From Clarkia xantiana subsp. parviflora (taxonomy: Eukaryota; Streptophyta; Magnoliopsida; Myrtales; Onagraceae), in assembly GCA_036873135.1 (NCBI GenBank), contig JAPTYO010000018.1:11585503-11649502 (forward strand): a stretch of 64,000 nt of DNA, written 5' to 3'. Below the pieces are notes generated by a model, which was given only the letters and a program-made list of their open reading frames with translations, did no database searches and was not told the DNA's origin. The position numbers and the translations under genes are program-made. This document shows positions 1 to 10,905 of this stretch, in pieces; position 1 is the stretch's first letter, and every line of letters begins with the position of its first letter.

Positions 1-3000
1 TGGCGGTCAGGGAAAAGATGAATCCAGAATCATAGAAGGTGGGGTGATGGTCGATCATCACTGTGATGTCATCATCGTCAGCTCATCGCTAGTTAGATTA
101 TCAAGAACAGTAGCTGTTCTGCTACGATCTGGTTCTAACCAATCAAAGAACGACATCGTGCAGGACAGAGAATAAGCTCTTATACCAATCTGATGCAAAA
201 CGTGATGGGGGATAGAAAACACGTAATTCGTTGATTCATGGAATATCGAAAATCTGACGCAGGGTTTGAGAAAAACCTCGATTTTTTCATATAATAATTT
301 AACTGAATGTAAACGACGGCTGAACATAACTTAAATACTGAAAAAAAAATCCTAACCCTAATTAATTCCGAAAATTAACAAATAAATCTAACAAAAACCG
401 AAAATTTACAAAAAATAAACCTAAAGAAACATAAATTGCAATTGTAACCATCTAAACAAAGGAATTTAGGCGAAAACTATTGTACCCCATAATAATATAG
501 GTCTTGCTCGAATTGCCGTTTCCGCATAAAAAGTTGTATTCTCACGCGAAAATCCAACACTTCAAACACATCAAATAATTATTTGAATAATTTATTTTAT
601 TTTTGTCAATTATTGGAATCAAATGAATATTCCCTTTTACCTAGCTCATGTATTACTCGCGGTCGTGTCCAGTACAAATACACGGCATGAATTTGTTTGA
701 CTTCATTTATGTTGTTATTTAAAAACCTCTACTGTTTATCTGCTGATGCATTTATTTTCACTTAGATTTCATTTTCGCTCGAAAACTAGAAAAATGTAGT
801 AGTTATTTTCTTCTCTTTTTATTAAATAGTGTAGAAGTGCTATTGTATGTGGAAAAGAAAGTAAATTAATAAAGCTAGCTAGGTAGCAGGTAACAATTAG
901 CATGCAGGGCAACTTCCAAAAGCAATTTTCACATGATATTTCATTTTCTTTCGTTGTCAAAGGTGTACATCAGTAGTCCCCTAATTAAGCTTGCATTATT
1001 ATTCCTTTTTTTCACATTGGTTCACGTTGATTGCTTGTTAATTAGCGACGCACGCATACGTCCACTTTTTTTTTTTCGTTTTCCAAGGACTTCAGTTCAT
1101 CTAATTAGTTAGAATCTTAAATGATGAACTGTTCTCACATTATAACCATATAAAACATAATATGTTATAACTTATATGATAAATTATATATATCAAAACC
1201 ACTGTTTACTGTTTAAATACCATATTATAATCATTAGTAATTTACAATTAAATGATATTGATTTTTGTTCAAAGTATATTAAAAAAAAAAAGATAAATCT
1301 AATTATTTTTTAAAATATTATGAAATAAATTTGATAAAAAAAATATATAATTTCAAAAAAAAAATATTTATATAATTGAAAATCAGAGGGTTTCTACAAT
1401 TTTTAATTTTAATTTTATGTATAAAATTTATGTGAAATATTTTATGCATTCTGTAATAAATTAGAATTTTTTCTGTTATTCTTTATGATATAAAATAAAG
1501 AATATGACCAACACAAATTGTGTGTTTTTTTAAGTAATAGGTAGTTTCAAATATAATTATAGAAGAATGAGAATGTATAATAGTCTTATTTAGGGTTAAG
1601 TATATATATATATATAGATATAAAAAAAAATTAAATATATAACAACAATATAATAAGAAAATAGATAATATAAACACAAAATAATAGTTACCCATTGACT
1701 GTCTTTCACCTTTTAATTAATTCACCTTAATTAATAATATTCTAGCTAGCTCTTTCCTTCATCGCAATTCAATAACACAGCTTGAAATAGATACATAAAA
1801 TATAAATATAAAAAAGACCAAAAGGCTATATATATGTATAATATTGTGTAAGTTGATGTCGTCACTGATGTTGTCTGGATATTTATATGTATCTTTCGTT
1901 TCATGTGAACCTCACAAATACAACAACTGTAAATCCATGCAGAGTGGTCCCCGTTACCCTCCCTCATAAACAGATTCTACAAAATATATCATTTTCTTTC
2001 TTGTAGGCTGTGCTATTATAGACTATAAGCATGGCATGGCATGATAATATCCTCTCCTCCGATACAGGCACCAGCGAGAAAGTGATAGAGAGAGTTTTGC
2101 ATGCTAGCTAGCTTAATACAAAGAAGCTGGGTTGGGTTGGGTTTGGTTTGGTCCCCTCCTCTATCTCTGTAGCTAGAAAATAATAAAGAAAAAAAAGTAG
2201 TGGTAAATAATAAATGACATTACAATATATGGAAACCCTCGCAGAAGAAGCTTTGTATTGTATGCACCCACTGACTGACTGCCATGGCTTTAGTGTTGGC
2301 GTGACTTATTATTATTCATTCAATTGCACTCTCTAGTTTGGCTACAATATGGGACCACTCTACCTATCTATCTCTTATTCGCTTTATTATCATTTTTACT
2401 AATCTCTTTCCTTAACTGCTATATATAATTATTCTTAATTTACCCTTGCTAAGGAAGCTGCAGGAGGGCTACATATTCATTTGTTTAGTAGATTCTTCCT
2501 TAACTAGCTGGTCCTAAAGCTAGCTACCTAACCTAGCTCTAGCTAGGGTTTTCTTACTTTGTATTTCGCTTTCTTTGGGAGGGAATACTCCTGCACTGCA
2601 CGCCATATCAGTTATGACCTATATATATATATATTATATATATAATAATGCTGCAACTTATATATTCATTTATTTATTTATGGAGAATATATGCTTCATC
2701 CAGTCACTGCGTTAATTACAATGCTAACCCAAGTCTTCGAACGTATTAGATTAATTCCTCATGACATTTTAATAATATATTGGTCAAAATGACCCAACCT
2801 TATAGTTAATAGTTATATGAATTGGAGCATGCATTATAATATGGTAACTAACAACTTTTAATTAAATCTGAACTCCTTCAAATTATACTATCAGTTTTAC
2901 GCACTTGTTGAACTTTCTTAAATCCCGTGCACTTTGTTTGTCCCGTAGCTAAACACTTTTACTCTTTTTCTTTACTGTAGTACATTTAACACATTTGAGA

Positions 3001-3280
3001 GAAGTTTGTGCATCTCGATACATTCAAATTTAATTGAAACCGTGGGTCCACATAGTTGGTACACCATAATATCATAAATATTTTTGAATATTTCAAGCAA
3101 CTTAAGATGCATTTCTCTTCAAATTAGGTATATTCTTTATGTATCTAGTTTAGTGTACAACTGTTCAGTTGTGAAAAGATTGGAGTTGTAAGTGCAAATA
3201 CATGTTTTATGAAGGTCTGGAAAAGAAATTTGTTCAGTAGGGTTCCTCCCCTTAGCTAGCTACCTTCCCCTCATATCTTT
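1..3280. other. AT-rich intergenic DNA upstream of the MIR167-like locus
   Basis: This stretch is rich in A and T, with TA runs near 1600 and 2619-2645 and many CTAGCTAG-like words. I found no reading frame that looks like a known protein. The longest open frame, on the minus strand near 58-327, ends in a fairly balanced composition but matches no family I recognise and has no clear splice context. Sequence near 352 reads AACCCTAA once only and is not a telomere array. The part from about 2000 onward probably includes the upstream regulatory region of the microRNA locus. Confidence 0.6.
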
Positions 3281-3282
3281 AT

Positions 3283-3300
3283 ATTTATTTATATATATAT
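3283..3300 (+). promoter_or_regulatory. TATA box of the MIR167-like transcript
   Basis: A run reading TTTATATATATATACC lies about 115 bases before the hairpin. It is followed by a pyrimidine-rich start region (CTTATCTTCAACC) and then a CAG/CAA repeat at 3341-3363. That layout is common for plant RNA polymerase II microRNA promoters. The start site is inferred, at roughly 3320-3335. Confidence 0.5.
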
Positions 3301-3414
3301 ACCCTTATCTTCAACCCCTGGTTTCCCCCTTCATCTAAGCAGCAGCAGCAGCAACAACAACAACGTACATACTGTGCTCTGCATCTGAATTATATATTTT
3401 GGTGATGAAAGAAA

Positions 3415-3544
3415 GGCATGCAGCAGCATCAGTTCAAGCTGCCAGCATGATCTCAATCTCTTTTCTTAATTGGGGGTGGGTTTCCTCCACAAAGAATTAG
3501 GATAAGATCATATGGCAGCTTCACCTGTTGCTGCTATAGCATGA
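3415..3544 (+). ncRNA. MIR167: MIR167-like microRNA precursor
   Basis: The 5' arm at 3434-3454 reads TCAAGCTGCC followed by AGCATGATCTC. It differs from canonical plant miR167 (known to begin TGAAGCTGCC) at position 2 within the core. The 3' arm at 3505-3525 (AGATCATATGGCAGC then TTCACC) pairs with it and leaves a two-base 3' overhang, the usual Dicer product geometry. The stem continues outward through AGCAGCA/TGTTGCT and GCATGC/GCATG, and the loop is about 50 bases. miR167 is known to guide cleavage of ARF6 and ARF8 auxin-response-factor mRNAs. The star strand still encodes the partner of the canonical G at position 2, so the duplex has a C-C mismatch there. A TATA box lies upstream. Family identity is strong. 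Whether this copy is expressed and targets ARFs cannot be seen. Confidence 0.82.
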
Positions 3545-3545
3545 C

Positions 3546-4622
3546 AAACCCTACCTACCTAATTCCACCAACTACTGATTTATCATTTCGTACAAAACCC
3601 TAAATTCCACGGCGGAATCAATTTTAGGGTTTCAGTTCACCCGGATGAAAAAAAAAGGTAAAATAACTCTCCCCGTTACTGAATCTCTATTCAGCACCGC
3701 TTTGATCTCTCTTCTTTAGATAGATGGATTATTATAGCTAGGGTTTTAACGCCTCTGAACTTTTTTGTGCAGTTTTCCCCTCTCAAATTATGGTCGTATT
3801 ATACACTCTTTTTCATTCGTCCTTGCAAATAATGAAATTTATATGTGAAACATGCTGTTTACATTTGGAGATGTAATTAAGAGGTCAGTTTTTTATATCG
3901 ACGTAATTAGGTCTTTGAAATGGGTCTGCTTGATACCTATCGAAATGTGATGAGTTAATTAATTCTTATATATGCAAGAATTAAGCTAAATCTTAACTTC
4001 TTCTTCATCAAGCAAAAAAATGTATTTAATTTTCCTCCATTTTATGTGTGTTATTGGTGCTTAATTTGTGGGTGGTACCCTTTCTCTACCTATACAATTC
4101 ACACCTGCATAATTATGTATTAATGAATTATCATCTGGCTAATTAAGCAGTTGCTCCTTTGTTGTGTGACGTAACTATGCAGCTCAGTTTCCTGGGTATC
4201 TTGAAATCTTTAACAATGAAGCATATACATGCATTTTATCTGCAAGTAGATTGATTGGACACAGGTGGTGTTAAAATTAGCTAGTTTTTATACAGATATA
4301 TATTGTTAAGAAGTTGATACATAAGAATGTAATGTAAAACCAGTGTTTGTTTTTGAATGCAATCAAGGATCAAACCAGAAATTGTAATGGGGAGAGGAAA
4401 CAAGAGGAAGTAAAACTGCAGCCTCAATACTTCATCTATTCATTCAACAACTGGAACATAATTACATATGTATCTTTAACTCCAAGTCTCAGATGGTAAC
4501 CTGCAATTTAACTTGTAAAACCCACTAGTAAGAACTGCTAAACTTCAACTTATTTTTTTAGCTTATAACTCAACTGAAACTAACTTTGACTTGAGTTAAA
4601 CTACAAGAAACTTAATCAAACA
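3546..4622. other. Downstream part of the MIR167 transcript and AT-rich flank
   Basis: I see no protein-coding gene here. The first few hundred bases probably belong to the primary microRNA transcript, which in plants often contains introns. A possible splice donor (AAAAGGTAAAATA) lies near 3655. The rest is AT-rich host DNA up to the CACTA insertion point. Confidence 0.45.
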
Positions 4623-4649
4623 TTACACTACAAGAAAAATTGAGTTTTC

Positions 4650-4860
4650 CTACAAGCCAAATCGGTCGGAATCCAAACGGAGATGGCCTGTTCCGGTAGG
4701 TTTATGTCTGATAGAGCCTCTCGTAAAAACGATAGAAGGGACACTCGGCCGGAAACGTTACTGACGAGAAAACGCGGACAAAAATATTTGCAGGGGGAAA
4801 CTTCGATCGAGAAGAGGACGGTACGTTAAGTCGGTCGTTAAATTTCCCGATCGAAGTCCT
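4650..4860. repeat. Left subterminal repeats of the CACTA element
   Basis: Short motifs around GGTCGG, CCGGTAGG, GGCCGGAAACG and GTCGGTCG recur in direct and inverted forms. CACTA elements carry such subterminal arrays as binding sites for their accessory TNPA-type protein. The matching right-hand array is at 22290-22510. Confidence 0.6.
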
Positions 4861-5109
4861 GCCGCTGTTAGAATGGTAGAAGAGGCCTGGGAGGCTACGC
4901 TGCCGCCCTTCGACTCCAATTGGCCGGTGCTAAAGCCGTCCTAGAGAGCTGCATCCTACTGCTTCTGAATATGCGTCTTCAGTAGCAGACAATTCGTTTC
5001 AAATGAAAGCCTTTAGATTTCCATTAGTCTAACCTTAATTACGCACATTTAGTCATCCATTCCGTTAATACTGAAACCTTCCATTGCAGTTGCATAACCT
5101 CGTTCCAGT

Positions 5110-5274
5110 ATGGCGTCTTCGGTTGATCCGACTTCGACCCGAAATACTACTACGGGAGAAATTTACGATTATTCGTTGTGGACATTTACCAACCCTGCAC
5201 CCGATGCCAAAGGTAGTCTGTCGAGTCGGTGTTTGGTTAATTCAAATTGTGTTGTTCAGCACCACCATATGTGA
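5110..5274 (+). CDS. Short ORF inside the CACTA element, possible first exon
   Basis: An ATG in good context opens a frame of 54 codons beginning MASSVDPTSTRNTTTG. A possible donor (AAAGGTAGTC) lies after about codon 34. The composition (Ser/Thr-rich start, then DYSLWTF) is protein-like, but I do not recognise a family. It lies just inside the left end of the transposon, where CACTA elements often start a transcript. It may be the first exon of a decayed element gene or chance. No continuation could be joined with confidence. Confidence 0.2.
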   Translation: MASSVDPTSTRNTTTGEIYDYSLWTFTNPAPDAKGSLSSRCLVNSNCVVQHHHM

Positions 5275-5772
5275 TTCAAATGTTACGCTTTGATGTTGAT
5301 TAGTTCAGATCAAATAGACGTTTTCTGAGTGTAGAAATGAGCTGATATATGTTGGCTTCACCGTATTGTCGGCCAATCCTGAAATTTAATTTTATCCCCG
5401 CACTTTTCCATTTCTAATAGCATGTTGTTGACATGCCAAATACTGTTTTGACACAACACATTTAGAATCCGTTGGGTTCAAGTAAAATTGATGGAATTAG
5501 GTACTGTGTGCAAGTTCCTGTATGATGCTTTCAGGATTATACTTTTATTTCGTTTAGTCTATGTGTAGCGTTGGACAACATCTGATGTAACAAAAACATA
5601 TATTCATACATTGATTACACGTTTTACATATTGTGTTTACACAGAATTACAACTTTGAAACTAAAACGTATGTTAACATAACAGTTGTCCATACTTTAAC
5701 ATGTATAACTTGTGACAGTCAAATCCAACAACACTTCAGAACCTGCGAACCAATAACATTCAACAGGGACAA
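5275..5772. other. CACTA interior, no gene recognised
   Basis: AT-rich sequence with only short frames. Nothing resembling a transposase, and no RNA gene seen. Confidence 0.5.
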
Positions 5773-5943
5773 CATCACAAAAGGTCCACAACTGAGCACA
5801 AAGGCTGGAAGGTGGTGGAAAATGGTCGAAGAATGATAAAAATGGAAACTTTGTTGTGGAAATCAAATCACATTTTTATCATTCTTGCGACCATTTCATA
5901 CCACTTTCGAGCCTCTGTGCTCAGTTATGGACTTTATGTGATG
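5773..5943. repeat. Long inverted repeat (hairpin) in the CACTA element
   Basis: The left arm (5773-5844) and right arm (5870-5943) are near-perfect reverse complements. The left runs CATCACAAAAGGTCC to ATGATAAAAATG. The right begins CATTTTTATCATTC and ends TTTATGTGATG. The loop is only about 25 bases. Differences are a few substitutions and one-base gaps spread along about 70 paired bases. A transcript from either strand would form a long foldback that could feed small-RNA processing. It could also be a small inverted-repeat transposon, but I see no clear target duplication. Confidence 0.75.
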
Positions 5944-8049
5944 TGAATAAGAGAAAAGGATGAGAGCTTGAGATTTCACCTGACTTTGGATGCACTTAAG
6001 TAGTCATTAAGACACCCAACTAAGCTCCTCAAACCTGGGAAAACAAAAAACTGAGACATAAGATGGATTAACAGAGTCAACATCGTATTAGGCGAAAAAA
6101 CGGGATGGGAGGGGATGCAGCTTGAGATTTCACATAACTTTGGCGTTAAACCGGACTGTTGATGTGGCCATTCGACCACTGGACAAGGAAAGCAAGGTGA
6201 ACGGAGGAGGCACTTTGTGCCGATTAAAGGTAGGGCGAAAATTTTGAAATTCAAAAAAGATGTTCCAAATTATTTTGAATTTCCTCCCATTTCCCAATAC
6301 TTATCTCTCTCATTCTAATTAATTAATGGGACATATTAATTTGTATTTATGGCCAAATGGGAGACATTTATATTATTAAAAACTAGGTTTTCATAGTCCG
6401 GCTGAGTTGATTCCAAGTGTGCAATCAAAGTTGCAAATAATGACATGTAGTGCCATTGTATCCTATTTCGGAATTTGGCATGAAAAATAATGTCGGACTG
6501 TCTATCATTACAGTTTTAGTTGATGTTTATTTCGACTAATTAAAATACTAACATTATGTTTGTTTCATATTATATTTTTGGAAAGAGTAAAGTATTGGAA
6601 ATTAAATTATACAAACTTTCATTTATATTATTAGTCTCGTCTAATATCAAACAGTAATTAGTAGACAGTACATATAACTGAATAAAAAAATGAAGGTCTA
6701 ACACGGTAGATGACAATTATAAGTGATGTCACAATGTTAAATATCTATGTGACGGATCGAAACATACGATTTGTGACACACTAACTTTCCAGAACCAAAC
6801 ACGTCTGTCGACATAACTTTTACTGGTTTCAAAATAATAAATGCAATGGTATCGACGGTATCATTAAGTCATGCGTTTAATAAATTTTTTTTGTTCCATT
6901 GGTTAATTAGGATTGTATGCCGACTATTCTTCCAAGAAATACAGACGTGGGCATTAAAGAGGTGGTCATTAATATCGTGTGGTTGGGCATAAAAGACTGT
7001 GACCCTCCCCTGTTTGTACTGTATTTGTTAGGATGCTGCGTTCATTTCTGTTCGCACCTTCTGACAGTTGTAAAGTGAAGTTTGGAGTCCATATTCTTCA
7101 TGATGCCGTCACAGACTATGTTGAAAGAGGCATTATGGGGTAGCGATGTTGGTATCCCCGGGATGTTGATATTGCATTTTCGCCACTCTTCTTCCAAGGT
7201 GAAAGTGAAGTAGACAAACGGAAGTTTAAGTCAACATCCGGTGTGGACTATGCTCGCAGGTGCGACATAGCTCCGGCTAGCATGTGCTAGGCAAGGATGT
7301 TGTGTCGCATTTATAGAACTCTTCTTCCTGGATAAATTGGAAGAAGCATCACAATGGGGCATGATTGTGTGAATAGTACAATGTATGCATTATAGAGTTT
7401 CTTAAGCAAAAGCACATTCATCTATATTCCTATATATGTAGTCGGGTTTCAATTGCGCTTTGAGATTTGTATTGTACCGCATGTTGTTATGTATGTTCAT
7501 TTTGTATTTTTTTTGGTATGCGACGTAGTTTAAATGGTTAACAGTGACTCAACAGGTAATACTTTGAAAAAGCAGTTGTACCATCCCTTAATGATATATA
7601 CATTTTGTACTTGTAAGACTAATAGAATTGTCTGAATGGGGGGTTACAATTGCAGTATTGAAAGTACTATTATTTCTGTTGTATCTATTAATCGGAACTT
7701 TTGTCGTCATAACCTACAATGGAATGTAATTTCTATGTTAGACATCGTTTTCCTCGTTCACTTAACAATTACGAGAGATTATTTATTTATGCACAAGACT
7801 TGACAACGTCTAAATTTATGTAGGTGTGTCGACATAGAAATTTATATCTGAATCGACATATATTAATTTGATGGTCTGTACAAGTCGGATAAGACGAGAT
7901 GATGTATCACTAAACGGATAAGATTTTTTATGAAAGTAGACAAATTGTCAACAGATGTATCATCGCAATGGAGAGTAGTTCATATTTACAAGGATTAGAT
8001 AACAGGAAAAAGACAAGTTTTATGAACTGTTGATTTAGCAGTACACCGA
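5944..8049. other. CACTA interior, no gene recognised
   Basis: About 2 kb without a recognisable coding region. A short phrase (AGCTTGAGATTTCAC) near 5965 recurs near 6120. Palindromic GTCGAC words begin to appear from about 6800. I see no transposase domains on either strand. Confidence 0.45.
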
Positions 8050-8515
8050 TAACATTTACTTTCAAAAGCACCAATTTGTCAGTGTTTTTTTTTTCTCCTT
8101 CTCTGTCATATGTCGACATTACAAAAACGAACTGGTTTGTCTAAAATCCAAATGGTAGGGTTTTGGTAGGTCTAAGCAGATAATTTAGCATACAACGATA
8201 ACATTTACGAGAAATGCCTTCGTTATATCGGTCCCAACATGTGGTGGCCCTCTGACCTATATGACCATGACTGCGGCTCACCATATTATTGCGGCTAACC
8301 ATTGCTGTAAATGGTGCGAATAACCATGGTTATTTGATTTTCACCGCACCAATGCGGTCCCTAGACCGATGTAGCTAACAATTTTATAAGATTTAACACC
8401 AAAAGCACCATCATGTGAGATAAATTTTTGCTTCTTTCTCTATCATATGTCGACATAATTGAAAGAGGACTGTGTGACACCCCAAATGGTACGGTTTTGG
8501 TGGTAGATACAATCA
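8050..8515. repeat. Diverged direct duplication in the CACTA interior
   Basis: Sequence at about 8050-8170 and 8390-8515 is related. Both copies run from AAAAGCACCA through CTTTCTCTATCATATGTCGACAT to CAAATGGTA(G/C)GGTTTTGGT. The copies are about 340 bases apart and clearly diverged. This looks like an old segmental duplication within the transposon. Confidence 0.55.
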
Positions 8516-8547
8516 TTGGGCCACGTACTTGGTAAATTAAATAAGGA

Positions 8548-8703
8548 GAAATTATAGTATCCATCGGATCTAACACGTGGATCCGATGTGGTGCACCATT
8601 AGCCAACCAATTCATGACATGTGTCAAAATTGATCTGACAAGTGGACAGTTGTCGACTTCTAATTGGTTGATGGGCCACCACATTAGATTGGATCCGATG
8701 TAA
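8548..8703. mobile_element. MITE-like element with about 45-bp inverted ends
   Basis: The left arm (CATCGGATCTAA ... GATGTGGTG ... CCAACCAATT) pairs with the right arm (CTAATTGGTTG ... CACCACATTAGATT ... GGATCCGATG). The whole unit is about 155 bases with no coding capacity. I could not identify a target duplication, so superfamily is open. It may instead be a simple palindrome. Confidence 0.45.
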
Positions 8704-9696
8704 AAAAGAATGTCTCATAAATAAGTTGGTCGTTTATAAATATACATGATGAGTCGTTATGCAAAACCAAAGCCTAAGAGGTAACATGTTTAACAGAACA
8801 ACCTAAAACCCAAATAACGTTGTTAACATTCCCGACGAATCTTAGTGCGACTGTTGCCGATTTAGTAAAGTAAAACATCACGGTGTCGTTCCAGGTTCAT
8901 CAGCAACAGAATCCGAAAATTCATTTCCCTTCTTCTTCAAAAACACGTAGACCAACGGAATTGTCCACCTCCCCCCCCCCCCCCCCGGATCCAAGCGACT
9001 CAACCGTCTTCTTCGCCGTCTGTATTTCACCTCAAGTTGTAAGCATCTATTGTCGCTGTGACACTCCGTTCGCGGCATCTGCTTCTGTACCTGGTATGAT
9101 GTCAACATCTATTTTTGGGTAAATGTTTTAACGATGACTTGCTGTGCATGTGTAGATTGGGTAATTGACACTTTGTTCGGAGATTCTGTGAAGTTTAAAG
9201 TTTCAAAATCGATAGGGGAGTTCATGATCATGATATTGGTGGTTGATTAGTCCCGCACTGAAGAGTTGTTAACATGATTTTAGTGTTCCTCCTTTATTGT
9301 AATGAGCATTTTGTTAAACACGAATTGTAATTAGAAATTGTCTTTAATAAAATGATGATTGCAAAAAAGGAGGTACACTAAGTGTTTGGTTATATAAAAA
9401 CACTGGTTGAAGTAATATGGTGTCCTTGTTAAAACCTAACAACATCTTTTTTAGTTACAACTCAATGTTAAGTTGTTAACATAGCAAAACCAAATACCTT
9501 TTTTCGAAGGAACCTCATTTTGGTTATCATTTTAATGATTGTACAAGTTTTGTTTTTCACAATTCAACTATATGTTAGTAAGTTACTAAATTCACCACTG
9601 ATGGTTGTGGTAACACAAGTTTAAAACGGTGTCGACATTCATTACAGTTATGCGTCGACACAATGCACTTACACAACTGTGTCACAATTCATGTTA
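8704..9696. other. CACTA interior left of Gypsy-1
   Basis: A C-run of about 15 lies near 8972-8986, next to a Ser/Pro-rich stretch that is open on both strands but matches no family. Text near 8990-9110 loosely resembles 19990-20135 (both end in GGTATGATGTC), perhaps an old internal duplication. GTCGAC and GTTAAC words are frequent. Confidence 0.4.
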
Positions 9697-9701
9697 AATA
9701 G

Positions 9702-10418
9702 TGTTGGATCACGGTGGAACTCCGGTACGGACTTTGACGACAATCCTAGCTCCTTTGCTCCACGCAATCCTGCAAGAGGGGATAGACCGGGCGGTGACCC
9801 AGAATCCCTCTCCGATGCTTAAATAAGTATCTCGTATGACTGGCAAATAATAAACTCAGAGTGTATTCAACTCAACGTAAGCGTTCTGAGGTGACCCCTT
9901 GCCCTTTTATAGGCGAAGAGATGCCTCAGGTACCTGGTGAACCGTTGGGGGTGGTTAGCCCGTATCCCGCGTATCTCGGATGTGATCCCGCCTATCTAGG
10001 CCATGATCTCGCTTATCTCGGCCACGCCCCGCGTATCTCGGCCACGCTCCGTGTATCTTAACCACGTTCCACGTATCTCGGCCACGCCCCGCGTATCTTG
10101 GCCTTATCCTATGATAACGAGTCCCGACTCCCGTCGGGGACTCCAGAGTTATCTCATTGTGTCACCGCTTGGGGCCCCTCGTCATCGTGACAGGGCCAAT
10201 CGTTCTCAGGGATTCGTCCTCGGGGCCTACTTAAAGGCTTCTCATCGGGAGCTTCCAGCTCATCTGTCGGGACCGACTCTGTCGGGACCTTTCATCATCG
10301 GGACTCCCTTCGTCGGGACCCTTCTCCTAGGTCACCTTGACCTTCATTTGGGGCCTGGTGGGCCTGTTTGCCGTTTCCTCACCGTTAAAGGGCCTAACAG
10401 CTATAGTCGGACCCATCA
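9702..10418 (-). repeat. 3' LTR of Gypsy-1
   Basis: It starts TGTTGGATCACGG and ends GGACCCATCA on the plus strand, giving TG...CA ends. The minus-strand TATA box (CCTATAAAAGGG) is at about 9905-9914. The U3 part contains a short tandem repeat built on CGTATCTCGGCCACGCCC at 9962-10106 and a run of TCGGGAC words at 10264-10330. It is the copy next to the polypurine tract. Confidence 0.9.
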
Positions 10419-10432
10419 TTTGCCCCCAAGAC
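10419..10432 (-). other. Polypurine tract of Gypsy-1
   Basis: Read on the minus strand, CTTGGGGGCAAA stands immediately before the LTR start TGATGGGTCC. That is the expected position of the plus-strand primer for reverse transcription. Confidence 0.75.
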
Positions 10433-10799
10433 ATGAGGGACTTTTAGTTCGTCGTGTCTTTCAACTCCCGACCCTCCTACGTCGAAGTCGGGGATCTTTC
10501 CCTTGTCGTAGTCATCCAGTGTGAGTCTTCTCGTTCATGTTTCCTCAATGCCTTGTGGATATCTGCCAAATCCAAGAGGACTCCTCGGTTCCCCAGTCAT
10601 CCAATGCAGTAGATAATGCAGTGACGTCATCAGTACCCGTGCCTGATTCTCTGTGTCTGCTTTTTCTGAAAAGTGCTTTTCAGACTATCTCATCATTGTC
10701 CCTGCTGCCATTCCGCACGTTTCATCTCATCGGTCTAGATCAAAACGCTTCAACTTCGACGGTTTAGATTAAAGCGCCTCTTCGTCTGCCTTCTTTGCC

Positions 10800-10806
10800 T
10801 ATAAAT
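10800..10806 (+). promoter_or_regulatory. TATA box of the antisense gene in Gypsy-1
   Basis: TATAAAT lies 106 bases before the antisense ATG. The same spacing is found in Gypsy-2 (TATAAAA at 25611), which supports a real promoter on the strand opposite to the element's own transcript. Confidence 0.6.
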
Positions 10807-10905
10807 CCTCCATCCAGGGCACAGTTTCCTTTTACCATCTACGATTTTTCAAAAGCTCTCTGCCACTCTTGAGACCTTAGTGTTCCTCCGGCCATCTTTC
10901 CGGCA

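Noticed and set aside
58..327. 89-residue minus-strand frame
   Set aside because: No recognised domain, no homologous copy in the window and AT-rich surroundings. Could be an exon at the edge but cannot be supported.
352..360. Telomere-like AACCCTAA
   Set aside because: A single occurrence, not an array.
4598..4612. ACTACAAGAAAC just outside the CACTA end as an alternative terminus
   Set aside because: Lacks the leading C and the poly-A match, and only 4626 gives a matching TTA duplication.
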